Below, in pieces: positions 1 through 24,025 of a stretch of 64,000 nt of DNA. The stretch spans positions 2,259,501 through 2,323,500 of the forward strand of contig BSDZ01000015.1 of assembly GCA_030268105.1 (NCBI GenBank), given 5' to 3'. The notes under the pieces are model-generated. The model was not told the origin of the DNA. It saw nothing but the letters and a program-made list of their open reading frames with translations, and did not search any database. Origin of the DNA: Volvox africanus (taxonomy: Eukaryota > Chlorophyta > Chlorophyceae > Chlamydomonadales > Volvocaceae). The translations under genes and the position numbers were made by a program. Every line of letters begins with the position of its first letter. The first letter of the stretch is position 1.

Positions 1-393
1 GTCCGAGGATGGAAGAGCCGCGGCTTAAGGCAGGGAAGATACTGGGAGTTTGGAAGGCGGAACTAGGAGCTGATAGCTATTGCATCCAGCGCATTTAACA
101 AAACTGGACTTGGATAACGCGTGACAATAAATGTAGCGCGAAGTCATATGTAAGAACACGCAGAAATAAAAAAAGTCCAGTTCCAACTTTCTGGTCCAGT
201 TTCAACTTTTTTGTTCTGGCGCAACATGCTGGCTGTAACGTCCCCTTATTCCTCGCCACCCGCCCGCTTGCATTCCATTCACCTACCCACCCCACGCCCA
301 GATAAACACACGCAAGATAATAGTACTGGGCACCCGTATGTGTCTGCGTTCGGGTACGTTGTTTATCCAGTATTCCAACGTCCATGCACAAAC

Positions 394-3678
<3,285 letters not shown>

Positions 3679-3914
3679 AGAGTCACAAAATGACGTGCGA
3701 TGTAAGGAATGCCTTTATATGGACAATTGGACATGCCGGAAACGGCAATATACGGCAGCTCTCCAGTTCCTCATGCTTCGGATATTTTGCTCTCTACTCC
3801 CCACCACAATCCGCCATATGCCAGGATCGCGTTGTAAGCTCTTTCGAAGGTGCTTTTTGTGTGCGCACGAGGCTACCTGCTGCAACCCTACGACAAAGGT
3901 CGACTTCATCAATC
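3679..3914. promoter_or_regulatory. Shared head-to-head promoter region, NVL and calredoxin
   Basis: The start codons of NVL (minus, 3678) and calredoxin (plus, 3915) are only 236 bases apart and face away from each other, so both 5' UTRs and promoters must fit here unless upstream non-coding exons exist. A TGACGT box lies near 3690. I see no convincing TATA box. Bidirectional use is an inference from spacing. Confidence 0.5.
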
Positions 3915-6900
3915 ATGATTGCATCGAGTCTGCGCAATGTGTTTAGCGTTACCACAGCTGGTCGTGTGAGTATGCGACCGAACGCGGTGACGTCTTTAGC
4001 GGCGCGTCGTCACGGCGTCACCCGGCGGTTTCCGCGCTTGGTACCGCGCGCTGAGGTGGAGGGCGTGATGGATGAAGATAGCAAGGCAAAGATGGAGGCC
4101 TTGATGACGCGCTTTAAGATGGCTGATGTGGATGGGTGAGGAATGACTTTCAACCAACGTGCCACAGCGTTACCCCCCATAGTGAGAAATTTTTATGATT
4201 ACACAGAAAATAATGATCTACAAGACGAATTGAGCTTGCAACTGCAAGTGCAGTTGGTGACCTTATCCGGCGAGCAGGGATATCGAGCGCGATCCCGCAG
4301 ATCTGAGGTTTATTTTCCCAACCATGCAATTTTCATTTTTTTGTTGGTTGATCTTTGAACCGATCATGTTCAGGAACGGCTTCATCGACCGAGAAGAGCT
4401 GCGCAACCTGCTCGAGTCGATGGAGAGTGGCGAGGTCTACCTTTTATCGCAGGTGCTTTGCCTTAAGTGTGGTAGACGTAGCTCACTGTCTGCGCTCAGG
4501 GTCGCCGCTAGGGTACGGGGACAGTTAGCGTTGCCCGAGAAAGCTATCTGCGGGTTACCCGTGCTACCCGGAACGAAGGGTTTACCCCCCCCCCCCTTTC
4601 ACACACACACGCACACATCACACATAGATAATGCTGATGTTAAGATAGTTAGTCCTGTCTATATAAGCCGTAACCATGACTGAAGCTGGCATACTTGTGA
4701 AGCTCTTTGAAAACGTCACCATGCGCAACACCCATCACCAGCTAGCTATCCCATCTCCAGCATAGTAACCACTCCCGGCCATAATCATTTCGGGTGAGGG
4801 GGTTTGGCACCACTTTCTTTTGGGCGTGGGAGCTCCTGGCCTCTGGGGCGTGAAACTTGCAAGTCTTTCAGCGTTATCCGTGCTCTGCCATATTAGCACA
4901 TGCGTGTCCGTCCTTTTGTTGACGTTCTGTATCGTGGTCTGCTGGGAGCTGTTTACTTGCCTGGTCTGGAGCACCCCACCCGCGCACTCTGCTGACTCCA
5001 GCCTGACTCGTCGTATACAAGGCCCCTTTAAGGCTAACACATACGTTTTGGACATTGACCCAACACTGGCCTCTGACTTCGTGGCTTCCGCTTGTGTGAG
5101 GATTGCGTCCCACCTTCCCTAACCCACACTCACACTGGCACTCAATCGTCGCCTGTCTTTTACTGTTTGCCGCCTACTCTCACGGGTGGCCTTGGGCTAC
5201 CCGAAATCTCAAGCTCTGCCAAATATCATCCCAGCGCATAGTCGCTAGCATATTATGATATCACGTTGCGCAGCACAGCTTCGGGCTTCTTTTCCATATT
5301 TGCTATGTATGTTAAGAATGCAGAGGTTATATTGTGCATATTATGCAGAAGATACAGATTATGCATATGCATGTTTAGTGCATATCACGCATTTCTCTAA
5401 CTCCAGAGGACGCGCCGACTGTCGTTTCCCAGCACTGGCTGCCGGAGGAGGAGCTGGATCTCGTCATGGCGACGTACGACACCAACAAGGATGGTGTCAT
5501 TTCCTTTGAGGAATTTAAGCAGATTGTGAGTTTGAACGTGGGGTCGGTGGTCATGGCCTGTACTTGATTATGCGGCCAGCAAGCGTGACCGGCTTTCTTT
5601 ACATCCGAGCACATGTGGGATTATGGATAGGTTTTTATGAATGACGTTTCCTTACCTATATCCATAACCCAACCGGATTATGAGTTTGTTGACGGTGACT
5701 GCACCGCTAAACGCCGAGGCCTTGCTTATTGCAGGGGTGGGCGTGCCCTAATGACTGCGCACGCCGTTTGGCCTAATGCACGCGCTTGCGCCCTCTGCGT
5801 ATTGTGCTCAAGACATTCGCTGGTGTGCTGTCAAACCCAATTGCGCGACAGGCTTATGATGGCATCCTCCTGGAAGGCACCTTGGCGGAGTACGAGGGGG
5901 CATTCAAGGCGGTGGATAAGAGCGGGAACGGTACCATTGGTGAGTCGTTCCTCCGGTGCAATGCCGTTATGGCAGTGAGGTCGCGACTGGGCTGAGCTGG
6001 TCTGCGCTGGGTGGCTGGGAACAGACACGGTAAGACGAAAAGTTTGATTGATGATGACCAGGGATGAAAGGCTAAAAAGCTCCGATGCAAAGCACAACGT
6101 TTTATATGCTCGCGGAGTAAATTTCAGACGGCGGGATAGAGAGCAGGCTGTGAGGGCGTATTATCAAAGGTGGTGAGTTGTATGCTTTTGACCGCACAGA
6201 GCAGGCTATGGGGACGCCATCATCAGTAGTCCTTCCGAGGCGCGTCAAGTATCCCACGTGCACGTGCAGTGTGGAAGGTGTTATGTTCAGGTTTTTAGCT
6301 GATTACGTATCCGTATCAGTAACCTACAGCAACGTCATTTTTGGTGATTGGAAAGAATCCCTTGCTACTGGTATTTGCTTCGCTTTTCACTCCTTTTCTT
6401 CGCTCGAAATACAGCACTGCATGTCTGCCTACGCAAGGAAAACATGGGAAGCGAAAGCTGTTGTTTGTGTGCGCCACACGCCTACCTGCAATGTAGGGGC
6501 CACAGAGCTCGGCCAGTTGTTTGCTCGGCTGGGCAACCCGGTCAGTCCAGAGAAGCTGGTCGACCTCATGCAGGTGTGGGGAGGTGCGGTGTGGTGAGGG
6601 GTATGCAAGGTTCTGGCTGGAGAGCAGCAGCTTTTGGGGAGAAGGCTAGTAGTTAGTGGGTGGCGTTCATACGGGGGCGTTAACATAAAAACAGTGGACG
6701 AGGATAGGTAGAACATGCGCGATTGAGGCTCAAACATCGATAATGAGTGCAAGTTGTCAAATGATGTTCAGTACGCGAGAGTGTTCCGCGGTACAGTCCT
6801 TAACGAGCATGCCGCCGTCACGGGGAATCGAACCCCGGCCTCCCGCGTTCTACCATCGAGAAATACTCCAAGATGACAGGCGGGGATACTGACCACTATA

Positions 6901-9665
6901 CGATGACGACGGATGATAGATGTACCAAACTTCGTATCATATTATATAACAATGTTCCATAGTCTCCGCCACACAATCCTGTACTGTTTCCAAGCAAATT
7001 CCGTCAATGTCTCCCAGTCGTGGGAGTATGGGGCTGGGAGGCGAACTTAGGAGAAAGGGGCACATGGGTCCCATACATGTTTTCATGGATGGAGCAGATG
7101 CAATCAGGTGGGCCTTTAAAGGCCCTGTTAGAGCCAAGGACGCTATAACACAAATTTGATAACTAATAACAGAGACCGGATGATGGGGAATGCAGGTGTG
7201 CAGCAATGTGGTAAGGAATAGCACCAGATACCAGATGATGGCGGTTGGGGCGGTGTGACGAGCCCCATTCCTCCAGCGAGGAGGGCTTTCTGCCATGTAT
7301 GGTGTGTGACCACCGAGTGTGTATGCAGTGCAACCCAGCTCGTAATTGTGCAATCTCGGCATGGACACTTCAGAGAATGCCAACGTTGTGACCCACTCTT
7401 TGCACGCATCTGCACAGCAGCTCACAGCAATGATTAATGAGGTATTGTGCACATGCGATGGTATATATGTGCATTTGTCACACATCCATCCATCCATTAT
7501 CTACTTCCCCACCGCCGGGATTCTTATATTGCATTATTCATGCACGTCTAAGCCCTAGCCACTGCGCGCTGTTTGCTTTGCGTCCATCATCAGGAGTACG
7601 ACAAGGACGACAGTGGGCAGATTGAGTTCAATGAGTTTCTGTTGATGTTCCGCAACAGCTTGCTTGACCTCAAGGCCATGAGTGCCTACATGACCAACGA
7701 CGATGGGCCGGGGACTGGTTCAGTCATCGAGGTAAGAGTCAAGTAAGACCGACTGAGCATGTTCCCCGTTGGGAAAGTAGCCCAAAGGTACCCATTCCTC
7801 GGAGACTTGGAGATTCATAACAATTCTTAAGGCCGTAAGTTCGCCTCACGTGGGCAGTATTTTACTGGTCCTTCGTCTCGCCTGACGCCGTGCCCATTCT
7901 TTTCTTTGTTCTTTTGATTACCTTAGCCTGTGGAGGGCGACATGACGATTATTTTCAGTGAGCAAGAGCTTGATGAAATCCTCTCAACTAACCTCAACAA
8001 GTTGGTGGTGATTTTTGCGGCGCTGACTTGGTGTCGGCCGTGCAAGGGCATGCAGCGACCGGTGCAGGTATGGTCGGGGTACTTCGACGTCCTGGGCACG
8101 AGCAAGGGAGGCCGTCCGGATCAGCTGGTTTTCCTTCTCCATAGTTCCGAGCGTAAGGTGCTTTGCCATGTTAAGGCTCCCTAGACTATTAATTCGGCAG
8201 ACAAATGATGGGAGAGATGGGGTCAGTGGGGTAAAAAAATTGTACATGTCGTGAGAAATGAATGCCCAGAATGCGCTAGGGGGAAACGGTATTGGCGGGG
8301 CTACGAATAGCTGGAAAGAGGACGACATAGGTGAGGGTGAGCATGGGCGAACCGAGCGGATTGCGCGCGCCATCACCAGTGGAAAACCTATCCAAGGGAC
8401 AGATTGTCAGGTGCTATCGGAGAAAAGAGGCAGATGAGTTCAGTGGCCTCGCCTGAATACGCCGACCAAGCCATCGTGCTCTTACGGCACTGCTTCAAGG
8501 CTCTGCTTTACTATTCGTCATCTTCTCACTACATTCCAACTGAGGGTCCAAGAAAATTGGCACGGATCGTTGCCTTCTTAGGAAGTTGCAGCCCCCGTTC
8601 GCCGAACGGATTTTATATCTTGTCCGCCGTGGGTTTGGATTTGGATTTTGGATATATAATGGCAAACACTGATCTGCTCTCTATCTACAGAAACTGGCCG
8701 AGCATTACAGAGATCATATCGTGTTCGTGAAGCTGTTCGGCAACGCCAACAAGCAGACCAAGTCGATCTTCAAGGAGCGGTACCAGGTTGGTTGAAAACA
8801 GTTGGGGGGTTGGGCGGAACGCAATGGAGCTTTTGGGATGAGGTGAAATGCAAAGCATCGAGCACAAGGAACGCAACCAACGCTTTGACACTGCACAGAG
8901 CAAGCTAACGTAGCTGCGCCAGAATAAGCACCACAGCGTAAGACTGCCGGGGTCGTGGGAAATTGCTGCGATGCAATGTAATGCGGGAGGGAGGGTGAGA
9001 TCATGTCGAGGCCTGGAAATGACTATGGAACTGAAGCTAGGATTGGACATGGAACCTTGACCAGGTACATTTCGGCTTTTTCGCAAATTGAGTTCCATGT
9101 TTTGTTTCCCAAAATTGTCATATCGGGACTCTGCAGATTCGCTCAACACCCTGTTTCATTACGCTGAAGAACGGTCAGCCGGTGTACACGCAAACTGGCT
9201 CGAACAAGGAGAAGCTGGAGGCGGGGCTCAGGTGGGCCTGCCGTGGCGCGCATGAGTGCGGGTATATATGTGCGTGCAAGTGCACAGATTAGGCTCCTAT
9301 GCGTCTGGCGCATATTTTGATGTGTAGATGTATTCGTCAGGCGGCGGCGAGCTCTGGCTGCACCAGATCACTTTCGACAGTATAAGAGTTCGTCTTGTCC
9401 CTACCGGCGCCAGCGCCCAGTGCCCGTGGCGGGGTTGGGGTCCAAGTATGTGGAGTCCCAAGTTCTCGACTTGCTTAGTATGGGGACTGGTCCCTAGTCT
9501 CCATAGTCAAAAGCTTGCGCGTGGGTCGGCCCAATGCGGGAATTTTTTATAAAATGGGACTAAGGGTTTCTGTGGCAAACGCCCCGCAGGTCCATGCTCT
9601 CCAACCCGCCGGTCGGCATGATCTACCCGTCCGCTGAGGTGCCGTCTAGCGTCTCGGCATTGTAA
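3915..9665 (+). CDS. CRX1: Calredoxin: four EF-hands fused to a thioredoxin domain, chloroplast
   Basis: Calredoxin is a calcium-dependent redox protein of the algal chloroplast whose thioredoxin domain is gated by Ca2+. Ten exons: 3915-4135, 4374-4434, 5409-5525, 5813-5939, 6497-6573, 7594-7731, 7927-8067, 8691-8786, 9137-9231, 9590-9665. All join in phase to give 382 residues. Residues 1-50 are rich in Arg, Ser and Ala with few acidic residues, like a transit peptide. Canonical EF loops lie at about 71-82 (DVDGNGFIDREE), 118-129 (DTNKDGVISFEE), 168-179 (DKSGNGTIGATE) and 204-215 (DKDDSGQIEFNE). The thioredoxin active site at 282-286 is W-C-R-P-C and the cis-Pro is in STPCF near 331. Loops 1 and 3 are split by introns. 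Intron 5 hosts an antisense tRNA gene. The acceptors of exons 3 and 4 were chosen by phase and are the weakest. Confidence 0.93.
4585..4616. repeat. C12 run followed by a CA-rich microsatellite
   Basis: Twelve consecutive C are followed by TTT and a short CA/CG dinucleotide tract. It sits in calredoxin intron 2 and is not coding. Confidence 0.8.
6813..6910 (-). tRNA. tRNA-Asp (GUC) with a 26-base intron, antisense inside a calredoxin intron
   Basis: Read on the minus strand, 6910 to 6813 folds as a tRNA. The acceptor stem GTCGTCA pairs with TGACGGC (one G-T pair) with discriminator G. The D arm reads GTATAGTGGTCAGTATC, the anticodon stem CCCGC/GCGGG, and the T arm CGGGG-TTCGATT-CCCCG. The anticodon loop is C-T-GTC-A with an intron at 6848-6873 right after position 37, the usual nuclear tRNA intron site. 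Removing 26 bases leaves 72 nucleotides, the expected length for tRNA-Asp. No TTTT terminator is seen within about 50 bases of the 3' end, which is odd for a Pol III gene. The A and B box regions are intact. Confidence 0.93.
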
Positions 9666-9711
9666 GCGACCCTGGCACTAAGCAACCTGGCGCTCTGAGC
9701 GACAGCCCGTA

Positions 9712-9716
9712 TGTAA
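9712..9716 (+). terminator. TGTAA polyadenylation signal of calredoxin
   Basis: TGTAA, the usual green-algal poly(A) signal, lies 47 bases after the calredoxin stop codon. A second TGTAA overlaps the stop itself (9661-9665). Confidence 0.45.
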
Positions 9717-11630
9717 GAGCCAGTGCAAGCAAGCTTAACTCTTATGCAGTGCGGCTGCGGCATATTTTCTCTAGCTTAAATTGAGGAAGGGCGGGATGGT
9801 CCTGCATGCGCTGGGCGGCCATTAAGGATGTTTGTTTTTGCTTACTTGAGATGGTTCTATGCGCGATGGTCGTCCTTTGGTATCCGCCATGCATAATCAC
9901 AATGCAATCAAGTCTACAGCGGCTGGATTCGTTTCAACCGCACCTGGATCTGTAAATAGAATAGCCGAATCCACATCCAATACGTGTGCTCAGCAGCTGA
10001 GACTGAATTTGAGGAGAGGCTAATAGTGAATTCAGACTTGGGCGTTTTTGACGGGAATCAGTCCGTATCCCGGTTTTGTTGAGAGGGAGAGATGAAAGGA
10101 GATTTGAAGAGGATTAGAGGGCTCTGCGCCATAGCTGGTTGTGGCGAGGCATGATTGGACAGCAGCACTAAACAGTTACGACGTATCGCTGTAAACTTGG
10201 GACGCAGCACTATTTGTGCAAAACGGGTATCTTGGTGATTGACGGTGTAGGCGTGGTCACGCAAACGGTCAGGAACGGCTGGCAATGGACATGCGCTGCA
10301 CCGGCGCGTTGGATAATGCGTGTGCAGGCTCGATGAGCTAAGAGTATATCCTACCTGTTTTGGATTGCTGTGAGTTCACATCCACGGGGCCGTTGCTCGA
10401 GCAGCACCTTTAAGGCAGCGAACGTGTGAGGGAGGGGAGCGGGCCCAGTGCGGGAGAACGAAGATGGGCGAAGGGAAGTATCCACGGAGCTTATCCTGTG
10501 AGAGGCGGCTGCTGTATCCTAATGCTGCACCCTGCACGCTGAATGTCGATCCACATGGGGACGCTGCACCGGCGAAGACCGTTCAATGGGTCGGATAGAT
10601 GGATAATGGTTGTACTGCTCTGACGTATGCTTGCGGGCGCCAGAGTTGGGACGGTTATGTGTGGAAATGCGTGACGAATGCATCTCGTACGACTATAGCT
10701 GTGCTGTCCGTTTCTAAATCTCGGGAGCAGAATACTTATCTCGTGCATAACACTGCAAGTTATGCTACTTTGGTTATATTTAGACCCAGTCTCGATGTGG
10801 CACGAGTACCCTAAGCGTAGTTGAAATCGTCAGGATCTGTCGAGATCTCCGATTTAGACGGCACTTTGGTCTCCCCTTATGGCATTAGTGCACATTCAAC
10901 TGCAGGTGACTTTCCACGGGACTCACGCCGGACGATACGTGTTTGTACATAGCCTTGTTTACTTCTTCCAGTGCTTTGGCTTTATCAAATGCTGTTTCCC
11001 ACATCGGTGCCAAGCTAGCCTTGTCAAGAAATGCACGCATCAGAGAGGCCCATCTGGGAGAGAAAATGGTAAGGGAGTCCTCTTCTTGACTCCTGTCGTG
11101 TGTGCACTGCAGCATCCATGAGAGTGACCAAGGCCTAAGTACACAAAGGATGGATCGTTCATACCATGGTGAAAACCGCCCATCCCATCAGCACTGGGCA
11201 CGTAAGCACCATTGGGCCAAATCAGTAGTACGGTGTGGGACCACGTGCCAAGAGCGTAATGGTGACCAAACTAAACTTGCTGCAGGTATGATAGAAATCC
11301 CCACCAAGCAACATTAATCAGCATTAATGAGCAAGGAAGGGATCACTGCAAGTACCTGTTAGAAAGATCGTATAAAGTGTGAGGGCCAGCACCAAAATGA
11401 AGTCAACCCTAATGGAGCTGCACCTTTTGGAGCTTGTGTAAGGCACCATCGTGCACAACATGGGCGCACATATAAAAAGCATGTCAACATCCCCGTTCTG
11501 TTTAACGCACGTCATGCAGAGGTAACACTGAATCTCAAATGACACATGTGGGTTAACTCATGGAATAGTTAACCCACTGGCGGCGCCTGCGGCAGTATCT
11601 AGACTAATAGAACAGACGGGCGGACAGGTA

Positions 11631-11660
11631 AGGAGCAGGGGCAGAAGGAGCAGGGGCAGA
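11631..11660. repeat. Two perfect copies of a 15-bp unit
   Basis: AGGAGCAGGGGCAGA occurs twice head-to-tail, and AGG begins a third copy. Purine-rich and non-coding. Confidence 0.85.
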
Positions 11661-12272
11661 AGGTTCTCCCCTGGCCAAAGGCCTTCAATATGCCAATAGG
11701 CCAGAATACATTTGGACCTGCAGGAACCACTCACAAAACTGCTGTGTGCCCGTTGTTGGTTGTGTCAGTCGCAATGCTTGTTACCGCAAGCTGCCGCACG
11801 GGTTCTCCTGACCGTCTTAGCCCTGGTATATGTGAGACGTCGAATGCCGGGAAGAGAAGCCTCGTCCAGGGGCGTCTGCTTGAAACCAGAAGGCTACATC
11901 TGTTCTATGTCGACGATCAGGTAAAATCATGTCAATGCTTCAATCTTCGCCGTGTGTCAAGAGGATTGGAGCCCCCGGTACATGTTACAGAAAAATAATT
12001 TGCCAGCGAATACGCAGTATGAGCTTTAGACAAACCAAATTTACCGTGTCAGTAGGTGTTAGAAATCATCCGATGGATTGACGGGATGAGGTAGGTATCC
12101 AGGCAAAGCTCGACCTATTGGCCAGCGGTGGGAATGCCGAGGACGGCCCCTGAAACGGCGGGTTTCCTATTCATCGACTTGACATATTTGGGACTCCAAA
12201 TCATTACATGGTACGGCCTATGATGGAACCATCCAGCCGAGTTCCACTGGCTTAGCTCCTAAGCTTCCAGCG

Positions 12273-12306
12273 GCCCGAATCCGAAGTTGGAGCTTCGGAT
12301 TCGGGC
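12273..12306. repeat. Perfect 14-bp inverted repeat, 6-base loop
   Basis: GCCCGAATCCGAAG (12273-12286) is followed by the loop TTGGAG and then its exact reverse complement (12293-12306). The stem would be stable in RNA or cruciform DNA. It lies in intergenic DNA, about 2.6 kb after calredoxin and 1.2 kb before the ABCC start. There is no U-tract after it on either side, so it does not resemble a bacterial terminator. Confidence 0.9.
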
Positions 12307-13468
12307 ATCAGGAACTGTATGTTTTCGATAACTATATATGCCTGAGTGGGTCAACGAAGTCAGCGCTTTATACCGTCTTTGACCCATCACGTAGGCACCT
12401 GGCAACCATTGCAGGCGCAGCGGAAGGCAAAAGATGGATCATATCGGCCAATGGACGAGCAAGGGAGATCTCGCTAAAGGGTAGGCGGCTAGGCGAAGAC
12501 AGCTAGGACTTGGCGGCACGCTCCGACAACTTCCAGTGTGCTGCAAGTTGCTGCATTACCAAGGATTTTAGAGATCAGGAGGCCGGCAATTTGGCTCATT
12601 TCCGGGCAAAAGTTTGGCTTTTGATGCCAACGAGGTTGGGTACAGGGTAGACATCGCGTGTCGCGTCACTGTGGACGTTAATCACAAGCCATGAATAGTA
12701 TTAATGAGTTTAATGATTGCAACCTGGATGAAGCGTTCCGTTGCCGTATCCGAAGACGTATTAAAGGATCACAAGCACGCAATTGGGTATATATGCAGGA
12801 ACCGAAAGCATTCTCAGGTATAAGAAGGTTAGCATGGTTTAGCCTAGAAGACATGTGAGGATTGCTCGGCCTGATCGGCAAGGTAGCGTGGCATGGATGC
12901 ATGCAAGCATGGATGTCAACGTCTTTACTGCAGTTGTCACCGATCGTCAAAGGGCGAGAGGCTCGTTAGGTACAAACAATAGAAACGTCGCGCCAACACA
13001 AACGCCCTGTATGCGCTACATTCTGCATCAGTTATTGGGCTCCTATGGTGCAGGAGCAGACAATATTCTTTTGTGAAAGCGGCAAAAATGCTTCCTCTAG
13101 GATGCGAGGGTTGCCTTTGGGCGTAGCTGCTAGTTGTTCCGTTGGCTGCCAGCCGGGTCAGACCTAAGTTTACAACGTAAGGTATTGTAGGAAAGAAAGT
13201 GGATGTTTTCGGAGCACTGCATTCCTGACCAATCGCCTTCAATAATCCGGCAGGACAATAAGCGTATCTCCATGCCATGGTCTAGAAGCAACCGGTACTC
13301 TTTATTTCCTTTCGATTGCATTGTTAGGCGTTGACTGCCAGCTACCTTCAACCGTGACGTTTCAATAAATCTTTTTCCCTGCGCGGTATTGTTGGCCTTG
13401 CGTTCACCGTAGCTACCTATACCTCAGCCCCAGCGGCGAGGGGCTATCCAAGGCGCTGCAGTGGAAGG

Positions 13469-24025
<10,557 letters not shown>

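Larger units (their letters stand above)
9666..13468. other. Gene-poor stretch between calredoxin and the ABCC gene
   Basis: No gene could be supported across these 3.8 kb. It begins with the calredoxin 3' UTR and must end with the ABCC promoter and 5' UTR. The most protein-like small frame is on the minus strand at 10885-11115 (contains LMRAFLDKASLAPMW, Ala/Lys/Glu-rich), without a start context or neighbouring exons. It may be a decayed exon. A 15-bp tandem duplication and a strong hairpin lie within and are listed separately. Confidence 0.5.
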
